In this document: positions 23,074-35,520 of the stretch, piece by piece | How the letters are laid out: each line of letters opens with the position of its first letter | How positions within the stretch are numbered: the first letter of the stretch is position 1 | Origin: Pyronema omphalodes | Taxonomy: Eukaryota > Ascomycota > Pezizomycetes > Pezizales > Pyronemataceae | Assembly: GCA_024516155.1 (NCBI GenBank) | Contig: JAJJXM010000084.1 | Span: 124,001-188,000 of the forward strand | Direction of reading: 5' to 3' | Length of the DNA: 64,000 nucleotides | Notes under the pieces: model-generated | The model's input: the letters and a program-made list of their open reading frames with translations, nothing else | What the model was told of the DNA's origin: nothing | The model's database searches: none | Made by a program: the position numbers and the translations under genes

Positions 23074-25405
23074 GGTGACGCGTTGTGGAGGACGCGACGC
23101 GATGTGGGGGTGGGGCTTGGCGTTGGGGTTGGATCGTCACTGGTGAGGTCGGTGGGGATTTGGGAGTGGCAAGGGACTTTGTTTTGTTATCAACTATGGT
23201 CTTTATTGATAATTGAAAATAATTAAGGAAAAAAGAAATCGAACATTGGGAGGTTGTATTCCGAGGTGATATCAGGGTTGATAGACTTTTCGCGAAGAAA
23301 TTGACAAGTCGGAGGAACCACGCTTGAACAACGTCTCCAATGGAATCTGAAATACGTATTTCTTTTTATTCCTTAATTCTCCTAGCTCAAAAAAGCAAAA
23401 ACGGACAGTGATAAAACCTTATATCCATCAAACTCACACATCTCGTCAACCTCATCTGGGTAATGAATAGTTCAATAGAACAAATAGCTCACGATACGAG
23501 AATTAGTGAACTCAGTACCTTGCTTCAAAAAAGTATTCAAAGTTCTCCCCATACCTTATTTGGTTCACAGATTCTACAAGAATTCAAGTGAGTTATATGT
23601 AGACGGAGTACATAACAACCTTACTACAAGAATACCAATAAAACCCCTGCTGTAGTCCTAAGTCCCAACGCTTCCATTTTGACACCGCGGTTATATTGTG
23701 GCTCGGAGCTTTGGAGTTTATGTATGTATGTACAGCTAGTAGTCACCTATTTCCAACTGTCCGCATATTCCCCCAGTGCCCGTGCTGTGCTATAAACTAA
23801 GAAAAGTACTGCTCGAACTTAATCTACCATTCAAGCCTCCAGTCTCCGAAAAGTAAGCCCTTACAACCAATAACCATTTCCAACAACATCCCAAAAACAG
23901 TATCCAGAGTTGAAGTTGTAGTGGAGGTTTGGTGTATTATTTCCAAAGAAAAACCAAAACATATGACGTACCGCGGTGGTCGAGGTGGGGAAGATATTTC
24001 ATACCCCCTTATATCATTTCCATCTACTACGTATGTCTTATCCAAAATCCAATTTTTTTTTCATGTTACGCCCTAAAAGAAATAGGCACAACACACCCAT
24101 TACCACCCGCTATGTAGTTATGTAGTTAATTACATTAAACCCCTAAGTAGGAATCTTATAAATTTCTAAGAACTCCTTTTATCATGGATATGCAAGTATA
24201 CCGGTACCGGTAATTCTTTTGCATTATTAACCTTTTATGACAGTTTGTATTTCCCAATTCCCAATTCCCGATTTCCAATTTTTGTAATAAATACAGGCCG
24301 AACAGGTATAAATTATCATAATCACCATTTCCACAAAGATACCAACAAATATTAAAAAAACACTAAGAAACTACTCAGTCTACTCATTCTACTCATTCTA
24401 CTCAGTCCACCCTCAATAATTCGATACGATAGGAGGTACACCTATGATTTTTTGATGACAAGTACATACATATAACATGCTTTTTCAATTCTTGATTCTC
24501 GACTCTTGGCTTTCTTTGCTTCTTCAGTTTTTTATTTTTTTTTCTTTACTTTTCGAAGAGCGAGGGGGGGGGGGGGGGGCTTTGGAAGATATGGATATGG
24601 ATATGGATATGCACCTGATTTGACGGTATCCCCAGTACCCGGTATATCTTTATGCTATGGATTAGCGCTGCGAAGGTAGCTTGGCTACTGTACCCCGCTT
24701 TATGGTATTTTTCTTGTAGATACACAAGGCGGCTGGATGTTCAGCATTACTACATACTACATAGAGAACTCGTAGTTGTGATCAGCTGAAACAGGGTGTG
24801 GAGAATAAATGCCTATACGGAGAAAGAGGAATTCAGGCAATTGAGGAACTGATTGGAGCAGCTCAATGGTTGAAAGATGGGGAAATGACGCCAGTAGCGG
24901 GTGATTTAGAGATGGTGCCGCTATTTTCAGCCTTAAGAATTACTAGCGCAACACCATCGACTTTGCTCCGCATTTAGGGTGGCGGCTATCTTTAAAGAAC
25001 ATCGAATCCTTTTGTTCTACGGCAATTCTAGAATTGCAGATTTTGAGCAATGAATTCCAGCAAATTTGGAGCGCAAAATTGGCCTTTTTGTTGTCAAATC
25101 TCACTGGACATTTTGGAGTTGTTGTGGCCGTGTACTTGCAATTAACGATTCTTTTTTCGTTACGTAGCACATGATATCACAGAAAGAAAAAAAAATGAAG
25201 AACGCCTGGATACGGGTTGATGAGTCCGTAGTGAGCATTGTCATCCCGTGCCTGACATCCTAATTCAAGACAAGAGCGCTTTTCATAAATCCAGAAGCCC
25301 AATCATACAGAACCGGTATGAATTTCCATTTTCCGACACACCCAATTAAAGACAAACACCAACAAGTCGCAAGAAACCGAAAAACACAAAGACAATACCG
25401 TACGT
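23074..25405. other. Intergenic, AT-rich with simple repeats
   Basis: No gene supported. Features are a G-run near 24565-24580 followed by GGATAT repeats, CCAATTCCCAATTCCCG near 24250-24280, and TCTACTCATTCTACTCA near 24377-24405. Confidence 0.55.
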
Positions 25406-26140
25406 TTAACGGTAACCTAGAAACTATCAGCATTCGAACCAATATAAAAACATCCCAGGGAAACTGACGGTGGAGCTGCAAAGTGTTGTTGCGCTTCCAG
25501 GTGTGGCGACGTCCAGCAGTGGTGTTGTTGTAACGGTGTCCCTTGTTGAGACCACGAGACTTCTTTCCGGTGGCGGTAAGTCCACGGGACTCGCGGTGCT
25601 TGTGGACGGGCTTGACGATCCAGTTGATGCGGGGGTCGCGACGGATAGCCTTGTGCTGGGGGTCGACGAGGATGACCTCGAAGTACTTGTAGGTAGCGTC
25701 CTGGTTAACCCAGTAGGAGTCTATTCACAGCCCAATCAGTCCACGAACTCCCCAATCCACCCAATTCCAACTCCTGGTGCTGAAAACGTACTCAAGACTC
25801 TCAAGTTGGCGCATCTGCGTCCAACACGCTCCTCGGCGGTGGAGCGGTGGGAACGCTGGTACTTCAACTGGTTGACTCCCTGGTTGGTGGGCTTTCCGAA
25901 GGTGGCTCCCTTAGCAACGGGCTTCTTGCGGTTTCCACGGCGGACACGGATACGGTAGATAACGTATCCCTGCTTGGCCTTGTATCCGAGACGGCGAGCC
26001 TTGTCGGGGCGGGAAGGACGGGAAGCACGGTGGATCACGTTGAGAGAACGGTACTCCCAGCAACGGACACGGAGCAAAAAGCGAAGGATATCGCTCTGCT
26101 TCTTCTTCTGAAGCTCCTCGACGTACTTAAGGGCACCCAT
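25406..26140 (-). CDS. rpl15: 60S ribosomal protein L15 (eL15)
   Basis: Large-subunit protein near the base of the peptidyl-transferase region. Exons 26140-25792, 25720-25469 and 25416-25406 give 203 aa, the normal eL15 length. The sequence [47 protein letters not shown], then [20 protein letters not shown] and [12 protein letters not shown] is unmistakable. The final coding exon is only 11 nt (GTTACCGTTAA). Reading straight on from exon 2 gives a non-homologous tail, whereas splicing GTCAGT...TTTCTAG restores the universal ending (HR-YR-stop). The intron in the 5' leader ends one base before the ATG. Confidence 0.96.
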
Positions 26141-26141
26141 T

Positions 26142-26258
26142 CTGTTCGTATGTTAGTCAAAAATTCGATTATTTCGCCGCCGAAAATTCGAGATTCGTTC
26201 GATCCGTAATTTTGTAGAATTCGCGAATTTCGATGCGACAGCACGCGTGTAGACGTAC
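26142..26258 (-). other. Putative 5' UTR intron of rpl15
   Basis: On the minus strand AAG|GTACGT opens and GACTAACATACGAACAG closes a 117-nt segment ending one base before the rpl15 ATG. Donor, branch (ACTAAC) and acceptor all fit. Leader introns are common in fungal ribosomal-protein genes. Confidence 0.7.
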
Positions 26259-27992
26259 CTTGGCAATTAGGATCCGGGATTTGCTGGTTGTCGTGGGGCG
26301 GTTCGTTGGGCGTGAGATTGTGAGAAACCAAAATCGCTAACCTCGCATGCGGTGGCTGCCGAATCTGTGTAGTGTGACTGCTGTTTTTACATGGGGTGTT
26401 TACCCTAAGGAAACCCACAATGGAAGTCTTGGCGCATAAGCAATTGAGCCCCATCCCGCAGACGCGCTACACGGGTGATAGGCAACTGGGATTGGCTAAG
26501 GTGTTTGCAACGCGTCAATTACTTCATTGCTGCGATGATGTTGAAGCGCTGCGATGGATCCGTGATTGGATCCGTGATTGGATCCGTGATAAATTCTGAG
26601 CGTCTGGTTTTACTGACTGAGATATGGTGCACCATATCCGTGATTCAAGTGCGTATTCACGAATGAAGGTCTGAGGAGAATGTCAATTGGACTCCTCTGC
26701 CTGCAGCCATCTTGGAGTTTGATTGTAATTCTCAGCGTTGCCGTCGCCCACTCTGAAACTAAAAATTTCATGGCCACCCTGACCATCGCCTTTGGACTTT
26801 CTGAGATTTCTAGTTCAGCTTCTGGGCCATGAATTTGAAAGGAATCTCGGTAATATTTTACTGGAATGCCTCAGATTACTTCCTCTCATAGTCCATGAGG
26901 TTTCGCCTTGAAAACATGTTAACTGTATCAAGTTCGGGCATGAATATCGAGACAACTCTGCGATTACCTGTGACTGAAATGCATCCACGCTGCACTTAGG
27001 GAAACCAAAAACGAAACATTTTGTCAAACACACGTTTAATATTTCCAAAACCTCGATATTAATGTGCACCTCCAACTTATTTGAATCAATATTTTACCAA
27101 GTATCAATACGACACTTGACGAAGAATTGTATTAACAAAATCACTGCGGTAAGCAATACGCAGTGAATGATCTCTAGACACCAGATATCATTCGCACAAA
27201 TTTCGTTTGCTTTGTGGGTATGTTTTGGCATGGTTAGAAGAGCATAATAAACAAAAAGGCCATGTAAAATCAATTATACTCAATCAAGGTACGTATTGTG
27301 CTTCATCAGCGCAGTCACTGGATTTCTGGCTTGGCAGGGGAGATATGTATGATGGCCGCACAAAGGCATTGTTGAAGGTAAGCTTTTCCAGCAGCCACTG
27401 TCGTCGACGACACGAGCCAACACCTACCTTGATATTGTCCTAACTGTATCCATAGTAGGTGAAAAAGAGCAGCTTCCATCGCCAGCCATGATACAATACC
27501 AACCCCCTCAATGGTACAACGAAACACACACAGAGCCTGCCAGAACAATGTTGCTTGAAAGTATTTCGACAGAGAATGCTCTATACAGGTTCCACACTGT
27601 AGCAGCAACAGCAGAAGCATCAGCAGAAGCATCAGCAGCTTAAAATGCGTCGGCATTCATTCTGGACTCATTCACACGCTCATGCTCGCTCTTCTGAGTT
27701 TGCTGCCGCTCGGAACAACATCTCCCCCCACTCAACCCTGCGTATATAATCACCCAACTCCGGAGGTTCCACGATCCGAGCTTTCAGGGATAGCTCTCGC
27801 GATACATACATCGGCTGTGTGCCGAGTTCAGACCCGCCGGCTCATCTGTCATCTGGCAGATCTTGTTGACGCGAGCTAGCTACAGCTTGACGAGGTATCA
27901 GAACTCCCGCATAGCGACGCGCCGAGCTTCAACACCGACACATCTTCGTCCGCCTCACCACATTCACTTATATTTTTAAACTCCGAGGGGCC
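26259..27992. other. Intergenic between divergent rpl15 and the Zn2Cys6 gene
   Basis: No gene supported. A 13-bp unit (GTGATTGGATCC) is repeated about three times near 26560-26592, and GCAGAAGCATCA repeats occur near 27600-27640. The final stretch is the promoter and leader of the regulator gene. Confidence 0.5.
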
Positions 27993-30750
27993 ATGCAAAA
28001 CCAAGATCAATCTGCGCCCAATGCCCTGTCATCGCCGGCTTCAGACACACCCAGGCCTCCCGTAGAGCCGCGACATGCCTACAGTCAGCTGCACCCGCCC
28101 TTATCACAGCCTTCGCCGTTACATCAGGGTCCTCCAATAGGCACTTATCCATCTTCGTCACCGGTACAACCGCTTCAGCCAACCGTTCGAAACTCTCAGC
28201 TTCACCAAAATGCGTTTACTCGGCTACCCCTTCTATCGCACACTTCCTCGGTCCCACCAACGCCGTCACAGCCGGCTCCCCCAACACCTGTCGCCGCATC
28301 ATCAAATACTCTACAAGACAAGAAGCGGTCTCGGGCGTGTGAATCCTGCAGGTCGTTGAAAGTCAAATGTGAGCCAAGTGATCAAGATGGCCCGGCCTGC
28401 AGGAGATGCACCAAAGCCAAGCGAGAGTGTATTTACACCATGCCAACACGGAAAAGACAGAAGAAGTCAGACACAAAGGTTGCGGAGTTAGAAGCTAAAA
28501 TAGATGCTCTGACAAACCGCCTCAATGCTACGCGACAAGGCAAACAGATATCTAGTGAGGATGAAGATGAGGACGAAGAGATGGGTAATACATCGGATAC
28601 CGAAGAGCTACGGCATACGTCAGGCGGTAGCAGACCTCACAAGCATTGGAAAATCAATGGTGGTTGCCTCAGTAATACGAAAAACGGAGAGTTATCGCAT
28701 GCGGTACGTGATGATGTGCAAGGGTTTATACCGGCCGGGGCAAAGGTTACGATACCGAGCGGGGACACACCGGCAATTCCGTTTCTTGAATATGTGGATG
28801 TTATTGATCGACAACTTTTGACTATGGAGACGGCTGCAACACTATTCACTTTCTACAAACAAAATATGGCGCCACACTTTCCCGCGGTTGTTTTTCCTCC
28901 CGAAACAACTGCAGCTGAGCTCCGAAAATCTAAACCTACGTTATTTCTTGCCATCCTCACTGCAGCTAGCGGAAAGTCACATCCGGATCTCCGTAAAGCA
29001 TTGCAGAATGAGACAGTCAAAGCTCTAGCTGAAAGGATCATGGTTAATTCTGAAAAGTCATTAGAATTGGTTCAGGCATTGCTTATTACAAGCATATATT
29101 ACTACCCACCTGATGTTTACGAAGAGCTTTCCTTCTACGTACTCATTCATCTTGCCGCGTCCATGGCCCTGGATTTAGGAATGGGTCGGCGGGCGAGAGT
29201 CATCCCGCCAAACTGGCAGCTGTCAACCAACGTTGCAGCACAGCCCCATAAGGCCGACCCAACAGACCCGTTCTCATCATGTATACAATCTAAAGAAGCT
29301 CCCGGAATAGCGAGTCCTAATTCTCTTTTAAACATCGTGAATAGCCAACGCCCTCCCCATCGGCCTAAATCTAAAAATCCCTTTCCCGACCCAACAACAA
29401 TTGAGTCCCGAAGAACGCTTTTAAGCTGCTTTTGGACCTGCTCCAATGTTGCAGTCTCCCTTCGCCGTCCAAACATGCTCAAATTTACCAACTTTATGCG
29501 AGAATCCCTTGAAGTTCTCGAAACTAGCCCTCTTGCAGCTTCTTCGGATAAAACCTTATGTCAATGGATTCGCCTACAAATAATTTCTGATGAGCTTTCG
29601 GTTACATTTCATCTTGACGACCCCAGCTCCAATCTTACAATTCACGATCCCTTGGTACAACAAAAAATCCTTGATTACAAAACCCGTCTCCAAGAATGGT
29701 ATCGTGCCATAGATCCCGCCATTATGACCCGTATGTCCTACTTCCTTAGACAAATCGAAATAGGTTTAACTAACTAACCGCTGCAAAGGCTCACTCGAAC
29801 AAAACTATCACTTAATCAGCATTTACGCCCACGAAATCGCATTACACGTCGATCACAACATTGAAGACTTCCGACCACCATTTACTGAGAGGCTAGTACG
29901 GGAACCAATTCTTCCACCCACATTGCCAATCCCGAATTACCATCTCAACGCTATCTACGCCTGTGTTGATTCGGCCTGTAAACTTCTCGATACCTTCAAC
30001 TCCTTCACAACATCCGATCTTTCCTGTATTCCAGTCATCACTTTCGTCAGAGTCGGATATGCATGTATGATACTAATCAAAGTCTCCACAACGGCGGAGA
30101 TAAAAGGATCACGGCTTGGAGAGAAAATAAGAGCCGCAGATCTTGGTACAGACCGATATCTGGAGCAAACTTTGGGAACAATGGGAGCTGCGGCAAAGGT
30201 GGAGGGTAATAGAACTGCCGGGAAGTTTACAATGATTCTTTATATGATGAGAGGATGGTATTCGAAGTATTTAACAGAGCTTAATGAAGCCTCTGAAGGA
30301 GATCAGGGAGATGGAGGAACAGCCACCAGGGCTACTGCAGAAACAAATTCCGAAAGAATCCCCCAGGCAACAACAACTACCGCTTCACTAGAACAACATA
30401 TCAAAGAAGACACGATATCTACTCCCCAACCACAGCAACAAGCTCCACAAACTCCCCTACAAATGTTAGCAGAAACAGCAACCTATCAATACCAAGACCA
30501 TACCTCTAACTATAACTATCCTCATCCACAACATCCACAACATCAACACCAGCAAAATCAGCAATATAATGCATTCGATCCAATTGGTATTGCGGGATTT
30601 GTGGAGTTCCAGGCGGGAGATGTGGCATTGAATTTTGGCGGTATGGGCCCGGATGTTATGTTTTTTAATGATGTTAATTTCTGGAATATGACGGGATCGG
30701 GGGGTTGGGCTTCGCAGAATGGTGCGGGGGATGGGTGGGGGGGCTTTTAG
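27993..30750 (+). CDS. Zn2Cys6 transcription factor (War1-like)
   Basis: Nuclear DNA-binding regulator. Exons 27993-29730 and 29789-30750 give 899 aa. The join (ATGACCC|GTATGTCC ... CTAAC...AAAG|GC) restores IMTRSLEQNYHLISIYAHEIALH. The first 100 residues are Pro/Ser/Gln-rich. The zinc cluster has Cys116, 119, 126, 136, 139 and 146 (CX2CX6CX9CX2CX6C), then a basic TRKRQKKSD and a short coiled coil (VAELEAKIDALTNRL) as expected for a dimeric binuclear-cluster factor. An acidic stretch follows, then the long middle region typical of fungal-specific transcription-factor domains, and a Gln/His/Asn-rich C-terminus. The RKRQKK-DTKVAELE-KIDALT linker resembles the War1 weak-acid-response group; this assignment is from memory and moderate. 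It lies about 1.4 kb from the secreted-repeat locus; a regulatory link is only a possibility. Confidence 0.9.
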
Positions 30751-31766
30751 CGTGGTGGTGCTGGTAAATGAAGTTGGCGATGCTAGCGATGCTAGCGCTG
30801 GTGAAACTGGTGAAACTGGTGAAGCTGGTGAAGCTGGAAGAGTTGTGGATTGTGCAGAAGAGTTAATGAGGATTATGGGATTACATCATTATCATGGCGT
30901 TCGGATTTTTTTTTTGTTTTCTTTTTTATTGATACCGATTTTAGTTTTTGTTTTCGTTTTCGGTTTTTTTTTTTCGGTGGGAGTTATTTTTTTTTTTTTT
31001 TTTTTTAGTTGATAATTGATAGGAAATACATAGTAGGGTTAGGGGATATGGCATGTGAAATAAATAAAAAGTAATTTTGGGGGGGGATATTGAAATTGAT
31101 GGTTTGAGGTGAATATTATGCTTGTGGATGGGTTATTGATTGGTTACTGTGTTTGTGGGGCTGGTTAATGGTACGCTCTGCTGGCTTGGGACTTGATCTG
31201 TATGCTCGGGAACATAATCTACTCGTGCCTAAAGATGGTGGCTAGCTACTATCTTTAGGCACGAGTACGTAGGATATCATTTATATCTCAAACGTAACTA
31301 TCCACGTGACATGTATATTCATATTACCGACAGTCACCCATCAACGAATCCTGCGGGTTGATGACTAATATCATAATATAACATAGCATACATGTTGAAG
31401 TTTCTCTTGTTTGTCTGTCGAGTGCGTGCAGGACTTAGTCGCGAGGATGTTTAGTTTAGCGCATGTGTCTTTTTAGCCGACCGATGGTGGCTGCCACTAG
31501 CGCGCCCCTCGGAGTCTTGTAGTGACGGAGCTCCTGTTCTTGGTGGAATAACACAAGCACTTCTCGCTCCATCTCTTTCTCGGTTCTTCGTGACTCCTCA
31601 GCCTTTCTTTGAATTTCTTCAATACAGATCCACCTATTATGCACAACCGTTTTTTAAAAAAATAATACATCCGTGTGATTTACACACTATTAATTCGTAA
31701 CATCATCACTAGAATCACCAAAAAGCCGTAATAAACACAATCAACAGATGAAGGGGTTTTTTTTTT
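30751..31766. other. Intergenic with repeats and a perfect hairpin
   Basis: Just after the regulator's stop come GGTGAAACT/GGTGAAGCT repeats (about 30797-30840), then T-rich tracts (30905-31010) and a G-run near 31079-31086. No gene is supported. Confidence 0.5.
31220..31267. repeat. Perfect 17-bp inverted repeat with 14-nt loop
   Basis: Arms 31220-31236 (TACTCGTGCCTAAAGAT) and 31251-31267 are exact reverse complements around GGTGGCTAGCTACT. It lies about 470 bp downstream of the Zn2Cys6 gene. It could be a cruciform, a terminator-like hairpin or a miniature element; the sequence does not decide. Confidence 0.85.
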
Positions 31767-32188
31767 CGCATAATACTAAGTCCATTTTGCAGATATACTA
31801 GCTACTGGCTACTAGCTACCAGCTACTGGATGAGACATGATCTGTTGTTTTTTTTTGACGTTTTCACCATGAAGCTCATTCATGCTTTTGTTTTAAGTGA
31901 TAGGGAAACTTTCCAATGCCACCAAAAAAAATACTATTTCAATTCCATTGTAGAAAACTAGATGCTGGAAAAATTGTTCCTCTACATAACCTAATGCCTT
32001 GGGGAAACTAGGAAATTGAGAAACCAGACCATGAAAATAAGAAACTAAGAAAGCAAATGTGAGCAAACATAAAACCATAAGACCATAAGACCAATTCCCG
32101 TCGTTCCATCATCCCATCGTTCCATCATTCCGGCATACTAGCATACCAGATCATCGAATGAACCTCAGTCCATTATAACTCGTGACCA

Positions 32189-32983
32189 TTAGTAGCTCTG
32201 GTAACTGCTCTTTTTGTTCCATCCACCGTAGCTGTTTCCGTAGTTGTTGTTGTAGTCGTCATGGTTGTCCCATCCACCGTGGCGTTTTCCGTAGTTGTCG
32301 TAGTCGTCATGTTTCTTTCGGTAGTCGTTATGTTTCTTTCCGTGGTTGTTCCATCCACCCTGATGTCTTCCGTAGCTATCGTAGCTATCGTAGTCGTTAT
32401 GTTTCTTTGCGTAGCTATCGTAGTCGTTGTGTTTCTTTCCATAGCTATCGTAGTCGTTATGTTTCTTTCCATAGCTATCGTAGTTGTTATGTTTCTTTCC
32501 ATAGTTATCATAATCATCATGCTTCCATCCCCAGTTATTCCACCCATCATATTTCTTATCCCCATACCCAGCTACCGCCTCTCTTTTATAATGACCACCA
32601 TAACTCATCTTTCCATAGTTATCATAGTTATCATATTTATCATATCCATGACCCTTGAAAGAAATCTTCCAGTACCGGTTATCATAATCATAATCATCAT
32701 GATCATTATGTTTTCCCTTTCCGGATCTCCATTTATTATGGTTGTAGTCGTAATCATCATGGTCGTGTTTATCTTTGTGCTTTCTATCCTTGTGGCCATG
32801 ACCATAGTCATAGTCGTAGTCATGGCTATAGTCGCTCTTGCAGCTGTAACCGGAACAGTAGCTGTTGCCGGCAACGGGAGCGGCGATGGCGACGGCTTCG
32901 GGGGCGGCTTCGGCAATGGGTGCTGGTGAGGCCATGGTGAGACCTAAAAGCGCGAGGCTGATGCTGGAGAGTGTGAACCGCAT
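32189..32983 (-). CDS. Secreted His/Asp/Tyr-rich tandem-repeat protein 1 (candidate Kex2-processed)
   Basis: A single exon of 264 aa. Residues 1-19 form a signal peptide (MRFTLSSISLALLGLTMAS), followed by an alanine-rich pro-like stretch ending AAPVAGN and a conserved YCSGYSC. The middle is rich in H, D, Y, K and G. A KREAVAGY site (Lys-Arg at 133-134) matches a Kex2 cleavage site with an EA dipeptide after it. Residues 163-202 are four 10-residue units of the type KKHNDYDSYG, each opening with a dibasic pair. More KK/KR pairs follow before the ending SYGGWNKKSSYQSY. A paralogue lies at 35759-36409. Function unknown. Candidates are a Kex2-processed repeat protein, possibly a dikaritin-type peptide precursor, or a His-rich metal-binding or wall protein. 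No DUF3328-type tailoring gene is visible in the window. Confidence 0.82.
   Translation of the reverse strand: MRFTLSSISLALLGLTMASPAPIAEAAPEAVAIAAPVAGNSYCSGYSCKSDYSHDYDYDYGHGHKDRKHKDKHDHDDYDYNHNKWRSGKGKHNDHDDYDYDNRYWKISFKGHGYDKYDNYDNYGKMSYGGHYKREAVAGYGDKKYDGWNNWGWKHDDYDNYGKKHNNYDSYGKKHNDYDSYGKKHNDYDSYAKKHNDYDSYDSYGRHQGGWNNHGKKHNDYRKKHDDYDNYGKRHGGWDNHDDYNNNYGNSYGGWNKKSSYQSY
32378..32497 (-). repeat. Four 30-bp coding repeats in secreted-repeat gene 1
   Basis: Encode four successive KKHNxYDSYx decapeptides, with only small differences between units. Confidence 0.85.
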
Positions 32984-33130
32984 GATGATTCTTGGTGGAA
33001 GTAAAGATTTGGGGTGGTGATGAAGTGACTGTGCTTTGGAGGTAGAGGTAGAGCGAAGGTTGGATGGGAGGATTGAGGAGGAGGATTGAGCTGGTGAGGA
33101 AAAGGGAATGAAGAAGGTGCGAGGAGGGGG

Positions 33131-33137
33131 TATTTAT
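33131..33137 (-). promoter_or_regulatory. Conserved TATA-like box of secreted-repeat gene 1
   Basis: The minus strand reads GACATAAATACCC about 150 bp upstream of the ATG. The same motif sits at the same spacing before the paralogue (36553-36559) although the surrounding sequence has diverged. Confidence 0.45.
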
Positions 33138-34243
33138 GTCTCTTCTTTCTCTCGAGAGAGGAGGAGGTCCAGGAATTGCTGGGTCTGGGCCAAGATTGTG
33201 AGACGGATCATGAAGATGGCTGGTAGCTGAATTCACTGTAGCGAGGGGAGTTTTTTTTGGAAGAGGTTCTAGGTAGAAAGTTTGTTGGTGATACAGGAGA
33301 ATTCACATTGACAATGACCAAGTTCCTACCGAAGGCTGAAGGACACCAGCTGTCGTGCTCAATGGTGATCCAGTCCAAGGCTGATATGTGATGTTGCCAT
33401 GTTCTATTAGGCGAAGGGGTTCAAATTTGGAATCTCCGTGACTTGGAAAAGACTAATCAGTCTGTAAAGTTTATTTTTTTCGCTCCTGGATACGAAATCC
33501 GGAGGTATGATGGCATGTCGTGGTCGTCGTGGCAAAGTGTTGATGCAGGACGGACTAACCCCAAGATCCGTTTTTGGCCTGCGATCTGCAGAATTGAGGT
33601 TCCTACATAAGAATTTCTAGGATTCTTGTGGAACTTCTAGCACATACGAAGATATTGGGGTAACAATAGTCATTGGACCGATACAAACACGCGGGACGGG
33701 AGCGAGAACGATCGTGGGTTGTTGGTGGGTTCATTTTTTCAGCCCTGAACATGCATGGAGAACAAGCTTTTCTTTGGCGTCACTGGTAACTGCATAATTA
33801 ATGCACTCGGGTTCCACCTCCTCCCCGATAAGAATAGTATAACTTCGCTACGGGAGCTCCATGGTAGGAAGGAATGCGAATGGGCTACTGATTAGTGATA
33901 TGAAAATCAGCAGTTTATTTCAGCCACGGTTTAGATCTGACGGCTCCGACGGCTCAAGCATCTTCATAGGATTCTTAAAACCATCATGATATGCTTCAGA
34001 AATCCATATTTAGCAAACTAACTTGCTCTCTTATTCATCCCACTGCTATACCGTATTTTATAGAAAACCAAATTGTTTGAAGTTAACAACTTCCGTAACA
34101 CAATGCAGGACACATTGTTGCCAGGGGCCATAAACCTTGCACAATCAATGCTTTGTCACAACTTCGTCGCACAAGGCAAGTCAAGGTACGGCTGGGCTGG
34201 ATGCAAGCGGTGTTGATGCTGTGAGAGCGGGTTTCATATAACA

Positions 34244-34465
34244 TCACTCGCCGTAGATGGCATAATGGCCATCTAGACTTATTCTCGGGTAGAATGGTAT
34301 TTCGGGGGCTGTAGCACAAAACCTACTCCTGTCGGCCTGCAGAGTTGCTGGAATCTTCGGTTGTCCCGTACAGCAAACTTGAGTACACGTTGCGGTGTCG
34401 TTATCTGGAGCATACCCTTGAAGTGTAACAACTTGAACAGCAGCCGTCGCGGCAGAAACCAGCAA
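34244..34465 (-). pseudogene. Possible remnant or exon of a small secreted Cys-containing protein
   Basis: The frame reads LLVSAATAAVQVVTLQGYAPDNDTATCTQVCC and onward to IYGE then a stop. The opening resembles the end of a signal peptide and the composition looks protein-like. There is no ATG: the frame opens on TTG directly after a stop. It may be a broken gene at the edge of the segmental duplication, an exon whose first exon I cannot find, or chance. Confidence 0.25.
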
Positions 34466-35520
34466 TCAATGAAGTTCGATGGAAATCAAGAAGCACTGCC
34501 GGAGTATTTTCCAAAAGATTTACCCCGAAGCCTAAGAAATATGCCATACAGTACCGGGAATCAAGCAGAATAGGTATAATCCAATGGCCTCTCTAATCAC
34601 CATACTTGAACTTGATTAAAGCTTCGTACTTGGATATGGGGACGGAACTGGGGAGATATGGGGAAGGCTGTAGATTTCGAGGCATTACAGGCAGTCTTAG
34701 AAGCTTGCAGGACAGCTATTACTGCAGAGAGGGCTTGAATTGTTCGATTCTAAGCATAACCGCTGTATTGTAAGTTGGAATAACTGCATATTCATTGCAT
34801 CAGTCGTGACATTCTCCAGAGTGCCGCACTGTTGTCAAGTCATACGGTGCGATCATTACCAATCACTCTAATATCCGTATATGGTTTAGTCGATAATGAA
34901 GTCCCTGTCGTCGCTTACTATTTTTGGAAGCGCACCCAACTCATGGCACGTCTGGTTCATATCGTCATGCAAAGATGATCAAAAAGAGCGGAGGAAAAAA
35001 AGAAACGAAGCCATGATACATGATCAAATACTAATCACAAAATCTAGTAAAAGGCCTCAGCTAATCTTCAGCTCGTTTATCTAGGATTCCATTTGTAGGA
35101 AATGCAAGGGACTTCGGATAGGACCGAACCCTAGTAACGACTAGCGTATTCGCTTATTATGTCTAGGGATACCAAGCCTTACGGGAAACAACACTTACGC
35201 AGCCTTCCGCAGCCAAGAGATCTAGTTCCTGACTCGGCGCATGGGATGAGTTGAACGTCATACGCTTGGTTTCATACCTACATTCCATCATCCTACGTCG
35301 CAATTACATCGGCCGAAAGAATTTTCGAAGGGTTTACAAGTATTCAATCCGTTTCTCCGATATGAAGAGCAAATAGGGATGAGTATTTGCTTTTAATGTT
35401 TTACTTTGAAAGGTTTCGGATGTTATGTTTCTTCAAATAATAAGCTAGGCAACTGTTAATTCGAAAGATAGTCACAGGAATCATTAAAAATCTTAGGATC
35501 ATTGAGCAGGTGATTTCTGC
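34466..35520. other. Spacer between the two duplication units
   Basis: No gene recognised. Part of it (about 34960-35090, e.g. CTTCAGCTCGTTTAT) resembles sequence after unit 2 (about 37630-37730), so the original duplication may have been larger and later altered. Confidence 0.4.

Larger units (their letters stand above)
31767..34290. repeat. Segmental duplication, unit 1 (carries secreted-repeat gene 1)
   Basis: Matches 35521-37610 in the same orientation over the gene and both flanks. Shared blocks include GCATAATACNAAGTCCATTT at the left, GAAGTGACTGTGCTTTGGA upstream of the ATG, GGCAAAGTNTTGATGCAGGACGGACTAACCC about 33530-33560, and GGTACGGCTGGGCTGG about 34185. Boundaries are approximate, and the two units differ by many substitutions and indels. 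Confidence 0.8.

Noticed and set aside
25215..25256. Hammerhead-like or C/D-box-like TTGATGAGTCCGT motif
   Set aside because: No GAAA core or matching stems for a hammerhead, and only about 35 nt to a CTGA box, too short for a usual C/D snoRNA.
32261..32929. Val/Ile-rich open frames antisense to the secreted-repeat genes (also 35798-36454)
   Set aside because: They are reverse readings of GAC/CAC/TAC repeats. Signal peptide, paralogy and shared promoter support the minus strand.
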